A DNA stretch of 64,000 nucleotides, from the NCBI GenBank assembly GCA_022432975.1, contig CM039511.1, forward strand, positions 19,928,557-19,992,556. The letters run 5' to 3'. Shown here piece by piece: positions 1-11,352 of this stretch (positions are counted from its first letter, which is position 1; every line of letters starts with the position of its first letter). The translations under genes were made by a program, and so were the position numbers. A model generated the notes under the pieces. It was not told the DNA's origin. It ran no database searches and was given only the letters and a program-made list of their open reading frames with translations. This DNA comes from Begonia masoniana. Lineage: Eukaryota; Streptophyta; Magnoliopsida; Cucurbitales; Begoniaceae.

Positions 1-15
1 TTTTGTCCTCAAAAT

Positions 16-1389
16 TCAGTACCTGAATAGTTCTGGATATTGGTCCATCATGTCCTGCTGGCGCTCCCAAGTTGTCTCCTCAATATTCTGGTTGTGCCAT
101 AAGACTTTTACCAGTGGAATCTCCTTGTTGCGCAATACCTTTACTGCATAATCTAAGATCCTTACTGGTTTCTCCTCATAAGTAAGAATAGGAAGGACTT
201 CAATGTTCTGCTGTTCTATAATCTGTGAAGGATCTCTAACACATTTCTTTAGCATGGAAACGTGAAACACATTATGAATTCCCTCCAAAGAGGCTGGTAA
301 CTGAAGTTGATATGTTGCCTTCCCAATTCTCTTCACGATTTGGAAATATCCAATATATCTGGGGTTTAACTTGCCTCTTTTCCCAAATCTCACAACTCCT
401 TTGAAAGGTGACACCTTAAGAAAAACTTCATTACCAACATCAAATTCTAATTCTCTTCGTCTTTTGTCTGCATAGCTTTTCTGCCGGCTTTGAACTGTTA
501 AGATTCTTTGTCGGATAAGAGCAATCTTCTCCACTGTCTGCTGCACAATGTCAGGACCAATCAACTGTGCTTCTCCAACTTCATCCTAATACAATGGAGA
601 TCTGCACTTCCGTCCATACAATGCCTCGTATGGTGCCATGCCTATTGTTGCCTGAAAACTGTTATTATAAGAGAACTCAACCAATGGTAAATACTTACTC
701 CAGGAACCTTGAAATTCCAGCACACAAGCCCGGAGCATATCCTCCAACGTTTGGATAGTTCTCTCGGATTGTCCATCGGTTTGAGGATGAAAGGCTGTGC
801 TAAAACTAAGCTGTGTCCCCATAGCCTTGTACAAACTTTTCCAAAACTTAGATGTAAATCTGGAGTCTCGGTCTGAAACTATGGTGCTTGGAACACCATG
901 CAGTCTAACAACTTCGTGCACATACAATTCAGCAAGCTGATCCATCGAGTAAGTCACCTTTATTGGTAGGAAATGAGCTGATTTGGTTAAATGATCAACT
1001 ATCACCCAAATTGCATCATGTCCTTTTACTATTCTAGGTAATCCTGTAACAAAATCCATAGTTATTTGTTCCCATTTCCATTTGGGAACTGGTAAAGGTT
1101 GTAATGTCCCAGCAGACCTCTGATGTTCAGCTTTAACTTGCTGGCAGACCAGACATGACTCCACATACTCCGCCACACTTCTCTTCACACCTGGCCACCA
1201 ATAATGTTGCTTGAGTCCTCTGTACATTTTCGTACTACCAGGATGAACAGAAAGTCTGGAAGAAAGAGCCTCAGATAGGATTTCCTTCCTAAGCTCAGTA
1301 TCAGCCAGAACAAACCATCTATTTCGAAACTTGAGAATTCCATCAGCTGAGCAGTTGAAATCCGACTTATCAGTAGAATCTATGCACAA
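16..1389 (-). pseudogene. Chromovirus integrase with chromodomain-like C-terminus, broken by one stop
   Basis: The 1389-586 segment starts just after the RNase H linker. It shows the HHCC zinc-binding motif (His-Pro-Gly near residue 50, CLVCQQ near residue 80) and the integrase core, with DFVTGLP and VSDRDSRF carrying the first two catalytic acids and HPQTDGQSERT leading to the glutamate. A TAG at 588-586 interrupts it. The same frame reopens directly and runs to 16 with the GPY/F-type segment (FHVSMLKKCV) and a chromodomain-like tail (VLWHNQNIEETTWE) that in this lineage targets integration to chromatin. The TAG sits where the family usually has Trp, so a single G-to-A change is the likely cause. 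The upstream junction near 1385 is a frameshift relative to the RT/RNase H frame. Confidence 0.9.
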
Positions 1390-2447
1390 CTTATCTTATT
1401 ACACTCAGTGTCATTCATTTGAACTTCCTTTATTTTCTCCAAAATAGTTGGCCTCAAAGATATGGCCAAAAGCATGGCTGACACACTAGACACAGCTTCC
1501 AGGTTAAATCTTTGGAATTCAGTCTCTAAAGCTATCGGTATGTCTAGAGTCAAAGCAAAAACTAAAAGGGTCACTCTACTCAAAGCATCAGCCACTACAT
1601 TTGCCTTGCCAGGGTGATACTTAATCTCGAAATCATAATCTTTGATAAACTCTAACCACCTACGTTGCCTCATATTCAATTCTTTCTGCGTAAAAATGTA
1701 TTTCAGACTTTTATGATCCAAAAATATCTCACAAACTTGTCCATACAGGTAGTGCCTCCAAATCTTTAATGCAAAGACCACAGCAGCTAATTCTAAGTCA
1801 TGTGTAGGGTAATTCTTTTCATGCACTTTTAACTGCCTAGAAGCATAAGCTATAACCTTTCCATCTTGCATTAACACACATCCAAGACCAATCTTGGAAG
1901 CATCACAGTAAATGCTAAACTTTCCACTCTCATCGGGTAGGGTCAATATAGGGGCATTGGTCAGTTTCTTTTTCAAGGTCTGGAAACTGGACTCACACTC
2001 CTCTGTCCAAGCATACTTGATATTTTTCCTAGTTAACCGAGTGAGGGGTGTTGCAATCTTTGAGAATTCTTCAATAAATTTTCTGTAATATCCTGCTAAC
2101 TCGAGGAAACTTCGAATATTTGTAGCATTCTTCGGTTGGGGCCACTCCTTAACTGCTTGAACCTTGGCTGGATCGACAGATATCCCATCTCTAGAGATCA
2201 CATGACCAAGAAAGTGAACTCTGTCCAACCAAAACTCACACTTGGAAAACTTAGTATAAAGTTTGTGCTGTCTAAGTGCTTTCAACACTAAACTCAAATG
2301 CCTTGCATGCTCATCCTTGGTACTAGAATAGATTAAAATATCATCGATAAACACTATGACAAACTTATCCAAGTATTCATGGAACACCCTATTCATAAGA
2401 TCCATGAAGGCTGCTGGTGCATTTGTCAAACCAAAAGACATAACCAT
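1380..2447 (-). pseudogene. Chromovirus reverse transcriptase (C-terminal half) and RNase H
   Basis: The segment opens with [18 protein letters not shown] and the active-site FIDD motif (FIDDILIYS), followed by the RT thumb/connection. RNase H is shown by [13 protein letters not shown], the DLELAAVV glutamate, LDHKSL and the closing VVADALSR, so all four acidic positions can be seen. It is out of frame with the upstream gag-PR-RT segment. The two frames meet at about 2440, where the DNA runs directly from the fingers/palm TRYG motif into the FGLTNAP region, and the few residues normally between these motifs are missing. A short deletion, not a multiple of three, explains this. The segment ends in a stop at 1380, overlapping the start of the integrase segment by a few bases. 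Confidence 0.9.
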
Positions 2448-4479
2448 ACCTTGTGCGAAAGGCAGTCTTTGGGATATCTTCAGATTTAACCTTCAACTGG
2501 TAATAACCTGACCTAAGGTCAATTTTAGAGAAAACTCTTGCACCCTTAAGCTGATCAAATAAATCATCAATCCTCGGCAGTGGATACTTGTTCTTGACAG
2601 TTAGCTTATTCAATTCTCTATAGTCTATGCACATACGCATTGATCCATCCTTCTTTTTGACAAAAAGGACAGGTGCACCCCATGGTGAAAAGCTAGGGCG
2701 TATGAACCCCTTTTCCAACAAATCCTCTAACTGTTTCTTCAACTCTTTAAGTTCTGTGGGTGCTAGTCTATATGGATTCTTAGATACTGGCTCAGCGCTG
2801 GGGTAAACATCTACCACAAATTCAATTTCCCTATCTGGTGGCAAACCAGGAAGATCATCTAGGAATACTTCTGGAAAATCTTGGACAACTAAAACATTTT
2901 TGGGGCTTGATTTTCCTACTGTTTGTGTGTCTAAAACACTAGCCAAAAAGCACAAATACCCTCTGCAAGGGGAGGGTCTTGTGTTAATAGAAGTCATCAC
3001 AGACATTTCCTTACTTTTCTTTGAGGCTTGAAAGGTGTGTTTCAAACTACCAGGGGGTTGGAAGCTAACTATTCCAGTCCAACAATCTATTGTGGCATGA
3101 TGCTTAAACAACCAGTCCATTCCTAGGATTACATCAAATCCTAATATATCCATAATTATAAGATCAGCAGGTAGACTTACATTCCCTACTAACACTTCAC
3201 TGCCAAGCATCACTTGGTTAGAGTGCATGCGTTCACCAGAAGGCAATGCAACATTAAACACATGCATGGAAGGGGTAAACTGTACGTCTAACTTAACAGC
3301 AAAAGCAGATGCTATAAATGAATGTGTGGCACCAGAATCTATTAAAGTAAAAGCAGGCACAGAGTTGATCAATATAGTACCTGACACCACAGCAGGCTGT
3401 TCCTCACCCGACTCCGTCATGGAGAATATTCTTGGTTTAATCATAGTAGGGCCACTCTTAGGAACCGGACAATCTCTGCTAATGTGGCTGACCTTGTTAC
3501 AATTGTAGCATCTGGTGATTCTAGGCTTCGAGCACTCCTTGAACGTGTGTCCAACCTCCTCACAGTTGAAACACTTTACAAGGCCCAGTCTGCATTCCCC
3601 CAGATGGTTCTTCAAACACTTAGGACACTGGGGAAATTTCCTGACATTCTGTACCTTTCCCCCTACTCCTTGGCTATTTTGGCCTTCACTTGGCCTCTTC
3701 GTTCCTCTTTGTTGGTGTGGTTGGTTAAAACTTTGTGGGACCTCCTTTGGTCGAGCACACTTTCCTTCAGCTTCTTCCACTTCCAGGGCAGTGGACACAA
3801 CCTCACTAAAGGTCAAGCCCTTGATTCCACAGAATTTAACCCCTCGGTAAATTTCTGGCTTCAGTCCATGCATAAATTTGAACACCTTATCCTCGTCCTT
3901 GTGAGCAAAATGCCCAGCAAACCTAGACAGGGACTCGAACTGCCTACTATACTCGGCCACAGACCCGGTCTGCTTCAGGTTCAGAATTTCTAACTTCTTC
4001 GCGGTCTGGACTGTGCTGTTGAAATACTTCTCATAGAAAATGTCTTTGAATCGTGACCAGGGCATTGCTAAAACGTCGGTGGTGCTCTCCATTGTCTCCC
4101 ACCAGAGTTGAGCTTCGCCAGCCAAGTGAAATGTTGCTAACGTGACCTTATCTCCTTCTCCTATGCTGGCGCACCTAAACATACTCTCTATCTTCCTAAG
4201 CCACCCTTCATCCACAGCAGGATCAGATGACTGACCATCAAACGTGGGTGGTCTTAGTCTCCGGAATCTATCCCCGGAATGCTCATTGCTAGAACCCGAG
4301 TTGGCACTTCCTTGTACCTCTCGGTTAAGCAGCACTCCTAGTTGATCGGATTGCTGGTGCATTAATTTTGCCTGCTGACGCACTAGATCGGTCAACTGTC
4401 CGATTACACTAGAATCTTCTGCGCTTCCCGGAGTTGGTGTCTCTCTCTGCACTCTTGGCATTCCCGGTCGTCTAGACAT
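2389..4479 (-). pseudogene. Chromovirus gag, protease and N-terminal half of reverse transcriptase
   Basis: The 696-codon frame begins at the ATG at 4479, about 145 bp inside the primer binding site. Residues about 80-230 are a retrotransposon gag (capsid-like) domain ([31 protein letters not shown]). Residues about 285-340 hold cysteine knuckles, including [14 protein letters not shown] and [14 protein letters not shown], for RNA binding. The aspartic protease follows ([24 protein letters not shown]). RT starts near residue 560 and runs through [14 protein letters not shown] and [11 protein letters not shown] to [12 protein letters not shown], then leaves frame at the deletion near 2440. Gag and pol share one frame, as in many plant chromoviruses. 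The start is the first ATG after the leader. Confidence 0.92.
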
Positions 4480-4623
4480 TTTTGCTATATTCCTGTACAG
4501 GGTTAACTATTTTTTTATAAATATCTAATAACTGAACTTAACATAAACACTTACAGTTGTTGGAGTACTTCCATGCAACGATTGGCACTGATGAGTGATC
4601 TTTTGAACGGTTTAACTGAATGT

Positions 4624-4634
4624 CTCTGATACCA
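4624..4634 (-). other. Primer binding site, tRNA-Met type
   Basis: On the minus strand this reads TGGTATCAGAG, complementary to the 3' end of initiator tRNA-Met, the usual primer for these elements. It lies three bases inside the LTR end at 4638. Confidence 0.9.
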
Positions 4635-4879
4635 CACTGTAACGCCCCGAGTTATCTGAACCCGGTTCGTCACACAATGCCCGTACATGACTAAAATTTC
4701 TACCATATTTTTTTAAAAAAAAAACTTGCAGCGGAAATCATTTGAAATGTTAAGGAATAATCGGTCAAAAGAAATAGAAGTTTGAATCGTGAAAACACTT
4801 TAAAAGTTGCAGAAGTCAAACGCATCCGCCGTTGAGTAAAGTCAACGGAAGAAGCAGAAAACAAACAAAATAGAAGACT

Positions 4880-5290
4880 CCTGCCGATGACGTCAGCCGA
4901 ATGGAAAACAAAGGACATCTCTCGGTAGACTGTATCTACCGGTGACTAAACGCAAAATACACTCTACATCTTCCGATGACGTCAGCCAGATGACTTCCTT
5001 CATCCGATTGACTTTGTTCTACACCCACCGATGACTAAACGACAAAAGTCCTCCTACATCTACCGATGACGTCAGCACGCATCTGCCGATGGGTTTAACG
5101 ACAAAACCCCTCATCCCCTTCTTCCGATAGGGTAAATTGAATATACCGATCACTAAACGACAAAGCATAATACCCACTCATACCGGTAGGGCAAAATCTA
5201 CATCATCCGATAGAATAAACGTCATGTACCGATAACTTTACTGAGACATCATCCGATGGCTTTACTGAAGACATCTTCCGATAGAATTAA
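4880..5290 (-). repeat. CCGATGA/CCGATAG short-repeat zone in LTR-1 with three TGACGTCA boxes
   Basis: Degenerate units containing CCGATGAC, ACCGGTAG and CTAAACGACAAA recur through the zone. Perfect TGACGTCA palindromes, the core bound by plant TGA/bZIP factors, lie at 4888, 4977 and 5067, i.e. 89 and 90 bp apart. Binding is inferred from the core only. Confidence 0.7.
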
Positions 5291-6158
5291 GGGCGACATT
5301 TCAACTACTTCTCACATACACAACACTAATTACAGAAAGGAATTTACTTACTTCATCAAGACCATTCAGAAACAATTCACATTGTATTGTTCAAACCTAG
5401 TAAAACCAACATTTAAAACCCAACAGATCACTAGTATCAGAAAAACTCAAAACGTAGTCAAATATTAAAATCTCTACTGTCATGAAAACTAGGCATACTC
5501 TGATTAGATTATTACCAACTAAACCCCCACCACTGCTGACAACAGTTAACCCGCCTCATCAGTTTACCAGGCTGAGACATGAATGTACTCCTCCAACCAC
5601 ATCTAATCATCTGTGCAATCAGGAAATTCACCTGCAGTATCCTCAACACCTACATCACAAAACTCATCTATTAGCCTAATGCTAAGTAAGTAAAGCAGTA
5701 ATGAAATGAAACACTGAAATATAAATTCCTAAACATGCAATTTCTACTTTCTCAACTCAGTTGTTCATGTTTCGTTTCTGTTCAGATCCCCCTGTGAAAT
5801 TGGGAGCTGGATCAACTCTCCCAAAGTATATACATCCACTGGCTCATTAAGGGGCGGATAAATTCCCTTAACAGTAAATCTGATTCACATGTTCAGATCC
5901 CCCTGTGAAATTGGAAGTTGGATCAACTCTCCCAAAGTATAAATATTCACTGTCTCATTAAGGGGCGGATTACTTCCCTTAACAGTAAAACTGATTCACA
6001 TAGCTGTTTCAATATGTTCAATCCTCACTATGCCAACATGCATTCAAATTCATTTTCGTATACTTTAAAATATGATGCACGACATACCGACACATTCCAG
6101 CATACAAACCCTAATGTTTTGTGATGTAGGCCCGAAGGCACAAGCAAACTTTACTTAC

Positions 6159-6209
6159 CTAGCTCTCCTGGGAATGCTCGGTTTCAAACTACTTCAGAAG
6201 TCTGCTCAC
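6159..6209 (-). other. Exon-like segment with matched splice sites in LTR-1
   Basis: On the minus strand an acceptor-like ACCTAG|G at 6209 and a strong donor-like CTAG|GTAAGTAA at 6159 bound a 51-nt segment. A first donor, CCTAG|GTAAGC, lies upstream at 6427. The same arrangement occurs at corresponding places in the LTRs at 12003-12047, 56470-56524 and 59628-59672. Use of these sites is not shown by the DNA. Confidence 0.45.
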
Positions 6210-6778
6210 CTAGGTCATAGAAAGGATATCAATTAGATTTCTACTAAGCCTCATTCTAATCTATTCAGGAATCTTGGGAAACTAGCTTGGAAGCTTAGTT
6301 CATTGTGCATTTCCGATTCAACACTAAACCCGAACTCAACTCACTCACAGTATTCCTCGAAACTTCACACATTGTACTCCCTCAGCTATCTAATTGTTAA
6401 AATCACAGACAAACTAAGAGAGCTTACCTAGGTTGAAGGAGAATCGAGTGAGAAAGAAATCGCCCGAAGGTTTTCTGTTGAAGAGCTGAAGGCCGGGAGA
6501 GAAATGAGGGAATTAGTGGCGGCTACCGTGCACTAAACCCCAAATCACTAACCTTAAATACATTATCCATTTTTAAATTTTCAATTACTTTTCTGCCCTT
6601 GCCTAGTCATTTATTAACCTAATCAATAACTCCCCCAACCCTTCTATAAAAGTACATCATTAATAATAATTTAAATTTTGATTCAATGGAACCGGGTGCT
6701 ACAACAAGTTGCCTCATTAACTAAGCAACTACTGGAATCTCATATGCAACAAGTGTTGGAAAAACATAGAAAGTCAAT

Positions 6779-7459
6779 TGTCAGTGGTGTCAAGGGCCGC
6801 ATCTGAGTGAAGATTGTCAAAAGGAAAATCCCATGTCGAATGAACCCGCAGAACAAGCTAACTATATGGGCAATTTTAATCGTCAAGGCAATCCTAATTC
6901 TAATGCTTATAATCCAGGATGGCGACAACACCCAAATTTTTCATGGCAGAATTCTCAAAATGCTATGCAGCCACCTCAAGCATCTCAACCAGGTCCATCT
7001 CAACCAGTTGATAAGAAAAATGATCTTGAAACAGCCATTATGCAGTTTATGACCGAGACTCGTACTGTTATGCAAAATCAATCAGTCCAAATTCGAAGTA
7101 TTGAGAATCAACTTGGCCAATTTGATAGTATCATAAATGAAAGGCCTCAAGGCTCGCTACCAAGTAACATTGAAGTTAATCCGAAAGAGCATTGTAATGT
7201 CATTACCACTCAAATTGAAACAGTAATTGAACCGGTGCAAAAAGAGCCAAGTGTGCCTCAATTTGATAATGGGGATTCAAGTGAAAGTGAAGCTCAAAGG
7301 TCTCTACCATCTCACCCTTTGCCAATACAAGCAATTCCACCTCAAGTGCTGTTTCCACAAAGACTGAAGAATGTGAAGCTTGATAATCAGTTTTCTAAGT
7401 TTCTCGATGTTTTCAAAAAGCTCCACATCAACATTCTATTCGCAGAGGCCCTCGAATAA
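6779..7459 (+). pseudogene. Athila-type gag, C-terminal part
   Basis: The frame opens with a CCHC-like knuckle (CQWCQGPHLSEDC, residues 1-13; spacing C-X2-C-X3-H-X4-C), followed by a Gln/Asn/Pro-rich region with NPGWRQHPNFSW, which is characteristic of Athila gag, and a coiled stretch (VQIRSIENQLGQ). The gag before 6779 is in another frame (QVASLTKQLLESHMQQ), so a one-base shift lies near 6765-6775, and everything upstream of 6704 is separated by the chromovirus. The frame ends at TAA 7457-7459 and continues directly as the protease segment. Since the next codons carry on the same protein, this stop is probably a decayed CAA. Confidence 0.82.
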
Positions 7460-8200
7460 ATGCCTAATTATGCAAAGTTTCTGAAAGATATTTTATCTCA
7501 TAAGTGTAAGATCAAAGAAGGTAGTATGATCGCTTTGACGGAGGAATGCAGCGTTATTATTCAACGGAAGTTTCCACAAAAACTGAAGAATCTAGGAAGT
7601 TTCACTATTCCATGTGAAATTGGGGAGTCAATTTTTGAGCGGGCATTGTGTGATTTGGGTGCTAGTATAAATTTAATGCCGTTATCACTATTTCAAAAAC
7701 TTGGTCTTGGTGAAGCAAAGCCCACTAGTGTATTTCTACAGATGGTCGATCGCTCTATCAAGCATCCGTATGGGGTGATTGAAGATGTCTTTGTCAAAGT
7801 TGACAAGTTTATTTTCCACGCTGATTTCTTGATTCTCGATATGGAGGAAGATAGTAGCATCCCGATAATATTAGGTCGACCATTCTTAGCAACAGGAGGA
7901 GCTGTAATTGATCTCAGAAAGGGAGAACTCAAATTGCAAGTACATGATGAAAAGGTGACATTCAAGGTATATAAATCTATGGAGTACCCAATATCTAGCG
8001 CTAACATATTTCGGGTGGAACTCCCTAACACTGTAATAAGGGAAGCTTCACGTCAACAAAACGACTTTCTTGAGCCTAATAGGAAGCAGTATGTTAAAAC
8101 TTTGGGAGAGTATACATTACGGGTCATACCATCTATTAAGAAACCACCCGACTACGAAACGATTCTGGCGAATGATAAGTTGGTAAATGGACAACGATAA
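7460..8200 (+). pseudogene. Athila-type aspartic protease segment, copy A
   Basis: The 246-codon frame follows the gag frame directly. It begins MPNYAKFLKDILSHK, the conserved Athila gag-protease linker, and contains the retropepsin signature CDLGASINLMPLSLF (residues about 72-86) and the second motif PIILGRPFLATGGAVIDL (about 135-152). The active-site triad reads DLGA instead of the commoner DSGA, which is usual for this lineage. After KKPPDYETILANDK the frame stops at 8200, and the RT normally expected next is absent. ATG 7460 is probably an internal Met of a gag-pol polyprotein, not a true start. Confidence 0.86.
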
Positions 8201-9166
8201 ACACAATATTGGGACGGTACATGTAAAAGTGCAAAGTCCATCATATATTTCGACCCCACATGAAGAAGCATTTCGTCAAGCTGATGACATTAAAACACGC
8301 ACTCGGTGGGAGGTAACCCATTTGTCATTTATTTTCTTTTTATTTTTATTTTCTTTTTACTTTATTTTTCTTATTTTCATTTTCAGTTCTAATTTCGTTA
8401 TTTCTTTTTGATACGAGTAGTTTTATATTATAAGTTAAGTATTTGGTGTTTTAAAAAAAAAAAATTATGGGCGTCTCTGGAAACAGAGAAGTCGCCGATC
8501 GATCGGCTCTTTTGGCAATCGATCGGCGCACTTCCATTATTTTGATACCCGAGGAGTAGCCGATCAATCGGCTAAATAAGGCGATTGATCGGCGCTCTAA
8601 TTTTATTACCTAGCTATCGATCGCGTCTTTCATTACCCTTTTTTCGCTGATTCAAAAACCTACCCTGTCCTCTGAAATTTTCACCTGCGTTCGATCGGCG
8701 CCCACTTCCAATATTTTTTGCACCTTCTTCAGCAACTCAAATCGAGCTCTCCACGACCACAGGTATGCCTCTGCTACTGCTCCCTTTCTCAGTCTCGCAC
8801 CTGGACATTTGGTATTCTCGCACGTTATCTTCAATATTCTGGTTTTGATCATACTGTGAAAATCTTTGGCATATGTAAACCGTATTCCAGCTGTGATCGT
8901 CAAATTGACAGTGATAGTGTCTTTGTTTACTTTTGAGGATGGTTACAGTTCTTGTCCAATTGTGTTTCCACATGTTGTTATGCATGCCCACCAGATGCTT
9001 GCTTAAATGCCTAAGTCAAGTGCATTTTCAATTTTGCATTTTGTTTCATCTAGCTTTAGTCCTTGATTCTCTCACGTGCTCAACCGTCATGCGTGTGTAT
9101 GCTGGGTTAGATGTGTTTGTTTCGTGTGTGCAGTAACAGGTTATATATTCTGTGTGCAATTCCAAA
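8201..9166 (+). other. Post-deletion spacer of the Athila-type element, with candidate intron
   Basis: No coding sequence is recognised. A T-rich stretch (8325-8410) and an A-run (8450-8463) precede two palindrome pairs, 8494-8527 and 8559-8594, each of the form GCCGATC(G/A)ATCGGC, spacer, partner. A donor-like CACAG|GTATGC at about 8762 and an acceptor-like TGTGTGCAG at about 9132 could bound an intron leading to the ORF at 9167; this is inferred from the sites only. Confidence 0.5.
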
Positions 9167-10453
9167 ATGCCATCGAAATGATCGAGAGCCACGACATGTT
9201 CAGTATCATTCAACCCGATCCAGCACTCATTTATCAGCCCCACCGCAGCCAATTATTTTAAGGACTTTATGACCAAAGATAAGGCTATTATTTGTGAAGT
9301 GCAATTCCAGCCTACAGCGGTCGACGACAACATTTTGACCACGCTCCAAAGACGAAGGTGGGAGACACTTGCTGTACTAGGAGGTGATGCGAACGTGAAT
9401 GCCGTTCGTGAATTTTATGCCAATCTCAAAGCAGCTAACACTGAGGGACCAGTAAAAGTATGGAACAAGTTCATCAATTTTTCCGCCGAGGCTATCAATA
9501 CTTATCTTGGCCTTGATAATGATGCACCTGATGACTTTCAAACAATGATGGATGCCGGGCCGGACTATGAGTTGCTCTTACGTGAGATGGGCCACCGGGG
9601 TTCCACATGGATTTATTCTTCGCACAACCCCACCCAACCACTACACATTATATCAAGCTGCCTCAATCGCTACACGCAAGCATGGTGCAAATTTATTCGA
9701 GGCAACTTGATGCCCACATCTCAAAAGTCAGAATTAACCAAAGAACGGGTGGTGGTGCTTTACTGCATTCTCACGGGGCGTTCCATCAATATAGGGAAAC
9801 TTATACACCGTAATATTCTCGCTTGTAGTAAAGGCGCTAGCACTGGCGGGCATAGACACCCAGTTCTAATCACACACTTATGCGCAGCCGCCAATGTCCC
9901 CATGAGCTCAACCGACGAACCATGGATCCAGCAGGCGGTGTACAGCTCACCGAATATTGAACGATTCGCCAATTGGCCTTATGGGACCGCCCGAGAAAAT
10001 GGTTTAGGGTTCGATGAACATGATGTAAATGCGGTTATTCCTCCTCAACCAGTGCCTCTGCCTCGCGTACGACGTGATAATAATTTTTGAGGATTATCAT
10101 CTGAACAAGCTGCCTTGATGCAAGAACGACACGCTCACAAAGAGGCGCGCCTTAAGCAACGTTATGAAAGTCAGTCTGTAATTGGAGGTGCCTCATCCTC
10201 TTCGACCATTCCTCAGTATTCCATGGATGATCTTGGGCGCATGATGGAAACATTAATGACCCGGCAATCCCGTATGGAACAGAGATTGATGGACCATTCT
10301 CAATTTATGGCCCAATATATTGAAGCTTTCAACGCCCACCACGGTTATGCGACCCAATCCAACCCCCCTTTTCCTACTTATCCCGAGCATCTATTGCGGC
10401 CATATGAAGACCCATGCGACGATGAGGATGATGACATGTCAGGATCCACATGA
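9167..10453 (+). pseudogene. Athila/Tat second ORF ('putative plant transposon protein' type), copy A
   Basis: The frame starts at ATG 9167 (MPSK, stop, SRATTCSVSF) and runs about 428 codons to TGA 10451-10453, with two internal TGA codons at 9179 and 10088. The body holds the domain found after pol in Athila elements (RRWETLAVLGGDAN, VREFYANLKAAN, FSAEAINTYLGL, RYTQAWCKFIRGNLMPTS, NIGKLIHRNIL). The tail is predicted coiled/acidic (MDDLGRMMETLMTRQSRMEQR, then Asp/Glu run DDEDDDM). The domain's function is not established. Both stops sit where CGA would fit, consistent with C-to-T decay of CpG sites. The same two stops are in copy B, so they predate the duplication. Confidence 0.82.
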
Positions 10454-11352
10454 GGTACACTATCCCTTTTTTATATTTTTCTTATGTGCTTAGTCTACTT
10501 TGAGGACAGTGTTTATCTTAAGTTTGGAGGTGATTTTCGCTTGATTTATTTCTCTGCTCTGTTGATCTATTATATATTATATGGTTAGGTATTTTGAAAT
10601 CTTGGTTGTGGTGTCAATGATGATTTAAATGGAATAAATTCATGCTTTAAACTCCTTGAGATATACTGAGTAGAAGAGTGATTTGTTTTAGTTTGCATTG
10701 ATTAAAGCTTACATAGTTATCTTCACAAATCTAAACACGATTTATTCTTGTTTGACCCTATTTGCTGGTGATATATATATGTAGTCTATTGTGAGTGAAA
10801 CCCAAACACTGTAAGGGAGTGAACGAGAATAAACACGGTAAGGGAGTGTAACTCCAGTCAAATGCATTGATACGAGGACATTGTGAGGAAAATCCTTCTT
10901 AGTTTTGCATGATATTCACGAATGCAATTTGAAGTTTTCACAAATAAGAGAATGACTTAAGCCATCATTAAACTGTTTGAGCCTTCTTAGCTTACCATTC
11001 TGTGTCATCTAATGACACCCATAGTCACCTATTTGAACCTATTATTTACCGTTCAATTGTACCTATGTCAGCCTAGCCACATACAGATTTTCCTACCTTT
11101 TCTAAAAGAGCACGGGATTTATTGATATATTTGAAGCAAAGTAGGGGAATGTAGTGGTGAGGATGAATACAAACTCATTTGTCATCTGTTGATTTATTTT
11201 TTGCGTTGTTTTGCTATTGTTATTCTGAGTTGTAAAAAAAAAAAAGAGGAAAAACAAAAAAAAACAAAAGAGTTCGAAAGTTTAGTTTTATTTTCAAGTT
11301 TGTTGTATTTTACTCTGTAACTATGACAAAGGAGTTTATCTGAATGATATTG
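10454..11352 (+). other. Athila 3' untranslated region, first part
   Basis: About 900 bp without a supported gene. It contains the phrase TTGAGGACAGTG and AAGTTTGGAGGTGA, resembling the polypurine-tract region that recurs before the LTR at 14288, and an A-rich run at 11236-11268. It ends at the target site TATTG of the nested solo LTR. Confidence 0.6.

Larger units (their letters stand above)
1..6703 (-). mobile_element. Ty3/gypsy chromovirus, 5' LTR plus internal region, 3' LTR outside window
   Basis: On the minus strand the order is LTR (6703-4638), primer binding site (4634-4624), gag, protease, reverse transcriptase, RNase H, integrase and a chromodomain-like tail ending at 16. Domain order RT before integrase defines Ty3/gypsy; the tail after the integrase GPY/F-like part places it among chromoviruses, by eye nearest the Tekay/Del type with long LTRs. 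The element lies in the gag of a plus-strand Athila-type element, whose reading resumes directly after 6703. The target duplication cannot be checked because the other end is not in the window. The coding region has at least three breaks, so this copy is not autonomous. Confidence 0.93.
4638..6703 (-). repeat. Long LTR (LTR-1, about 2.07 kb) of the chromovirus
   Basis: Plus-strand ends are TGTAACGCC at 4638 and GTGCTACA at 6703, giving TG...CA termini next to the primer binding site. On the minus strand a short AT-rich U3 is followed by a pyrimidine-rich leader near 6530-6430, two splice-donor-like sites and a long tail rich in short repeats. About 5750-5990 holds a direct repeat of about 130 bp around the phrase GATCCCCCTGTGAAATTGG. 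The same LTR family recurs at 11353, 21047, 54791, 58707 and 63490, recognisable from the terminal TGTAR(C/T)RCCCG and CGGGGCGTTACA-like ends and shared internal landmarks. Confidence 0.88.

Noticed and set aside
1..6703. Endogenous pararetrovirus (caulimovirus)
   Set aside because: LTRs, an integrase with HHCC and DDE motifs and a chromodomain-like tail are present, and no movement-protein domain is seen, so it is a Ty3/gypsy retrotransposon.
9269..10090. Intact host gene of 273 codons
   Set aside because: It is the middle of the Athila second ORF, in frame with codons before (from 9167) and after (to 10453), duplicated together with the element.
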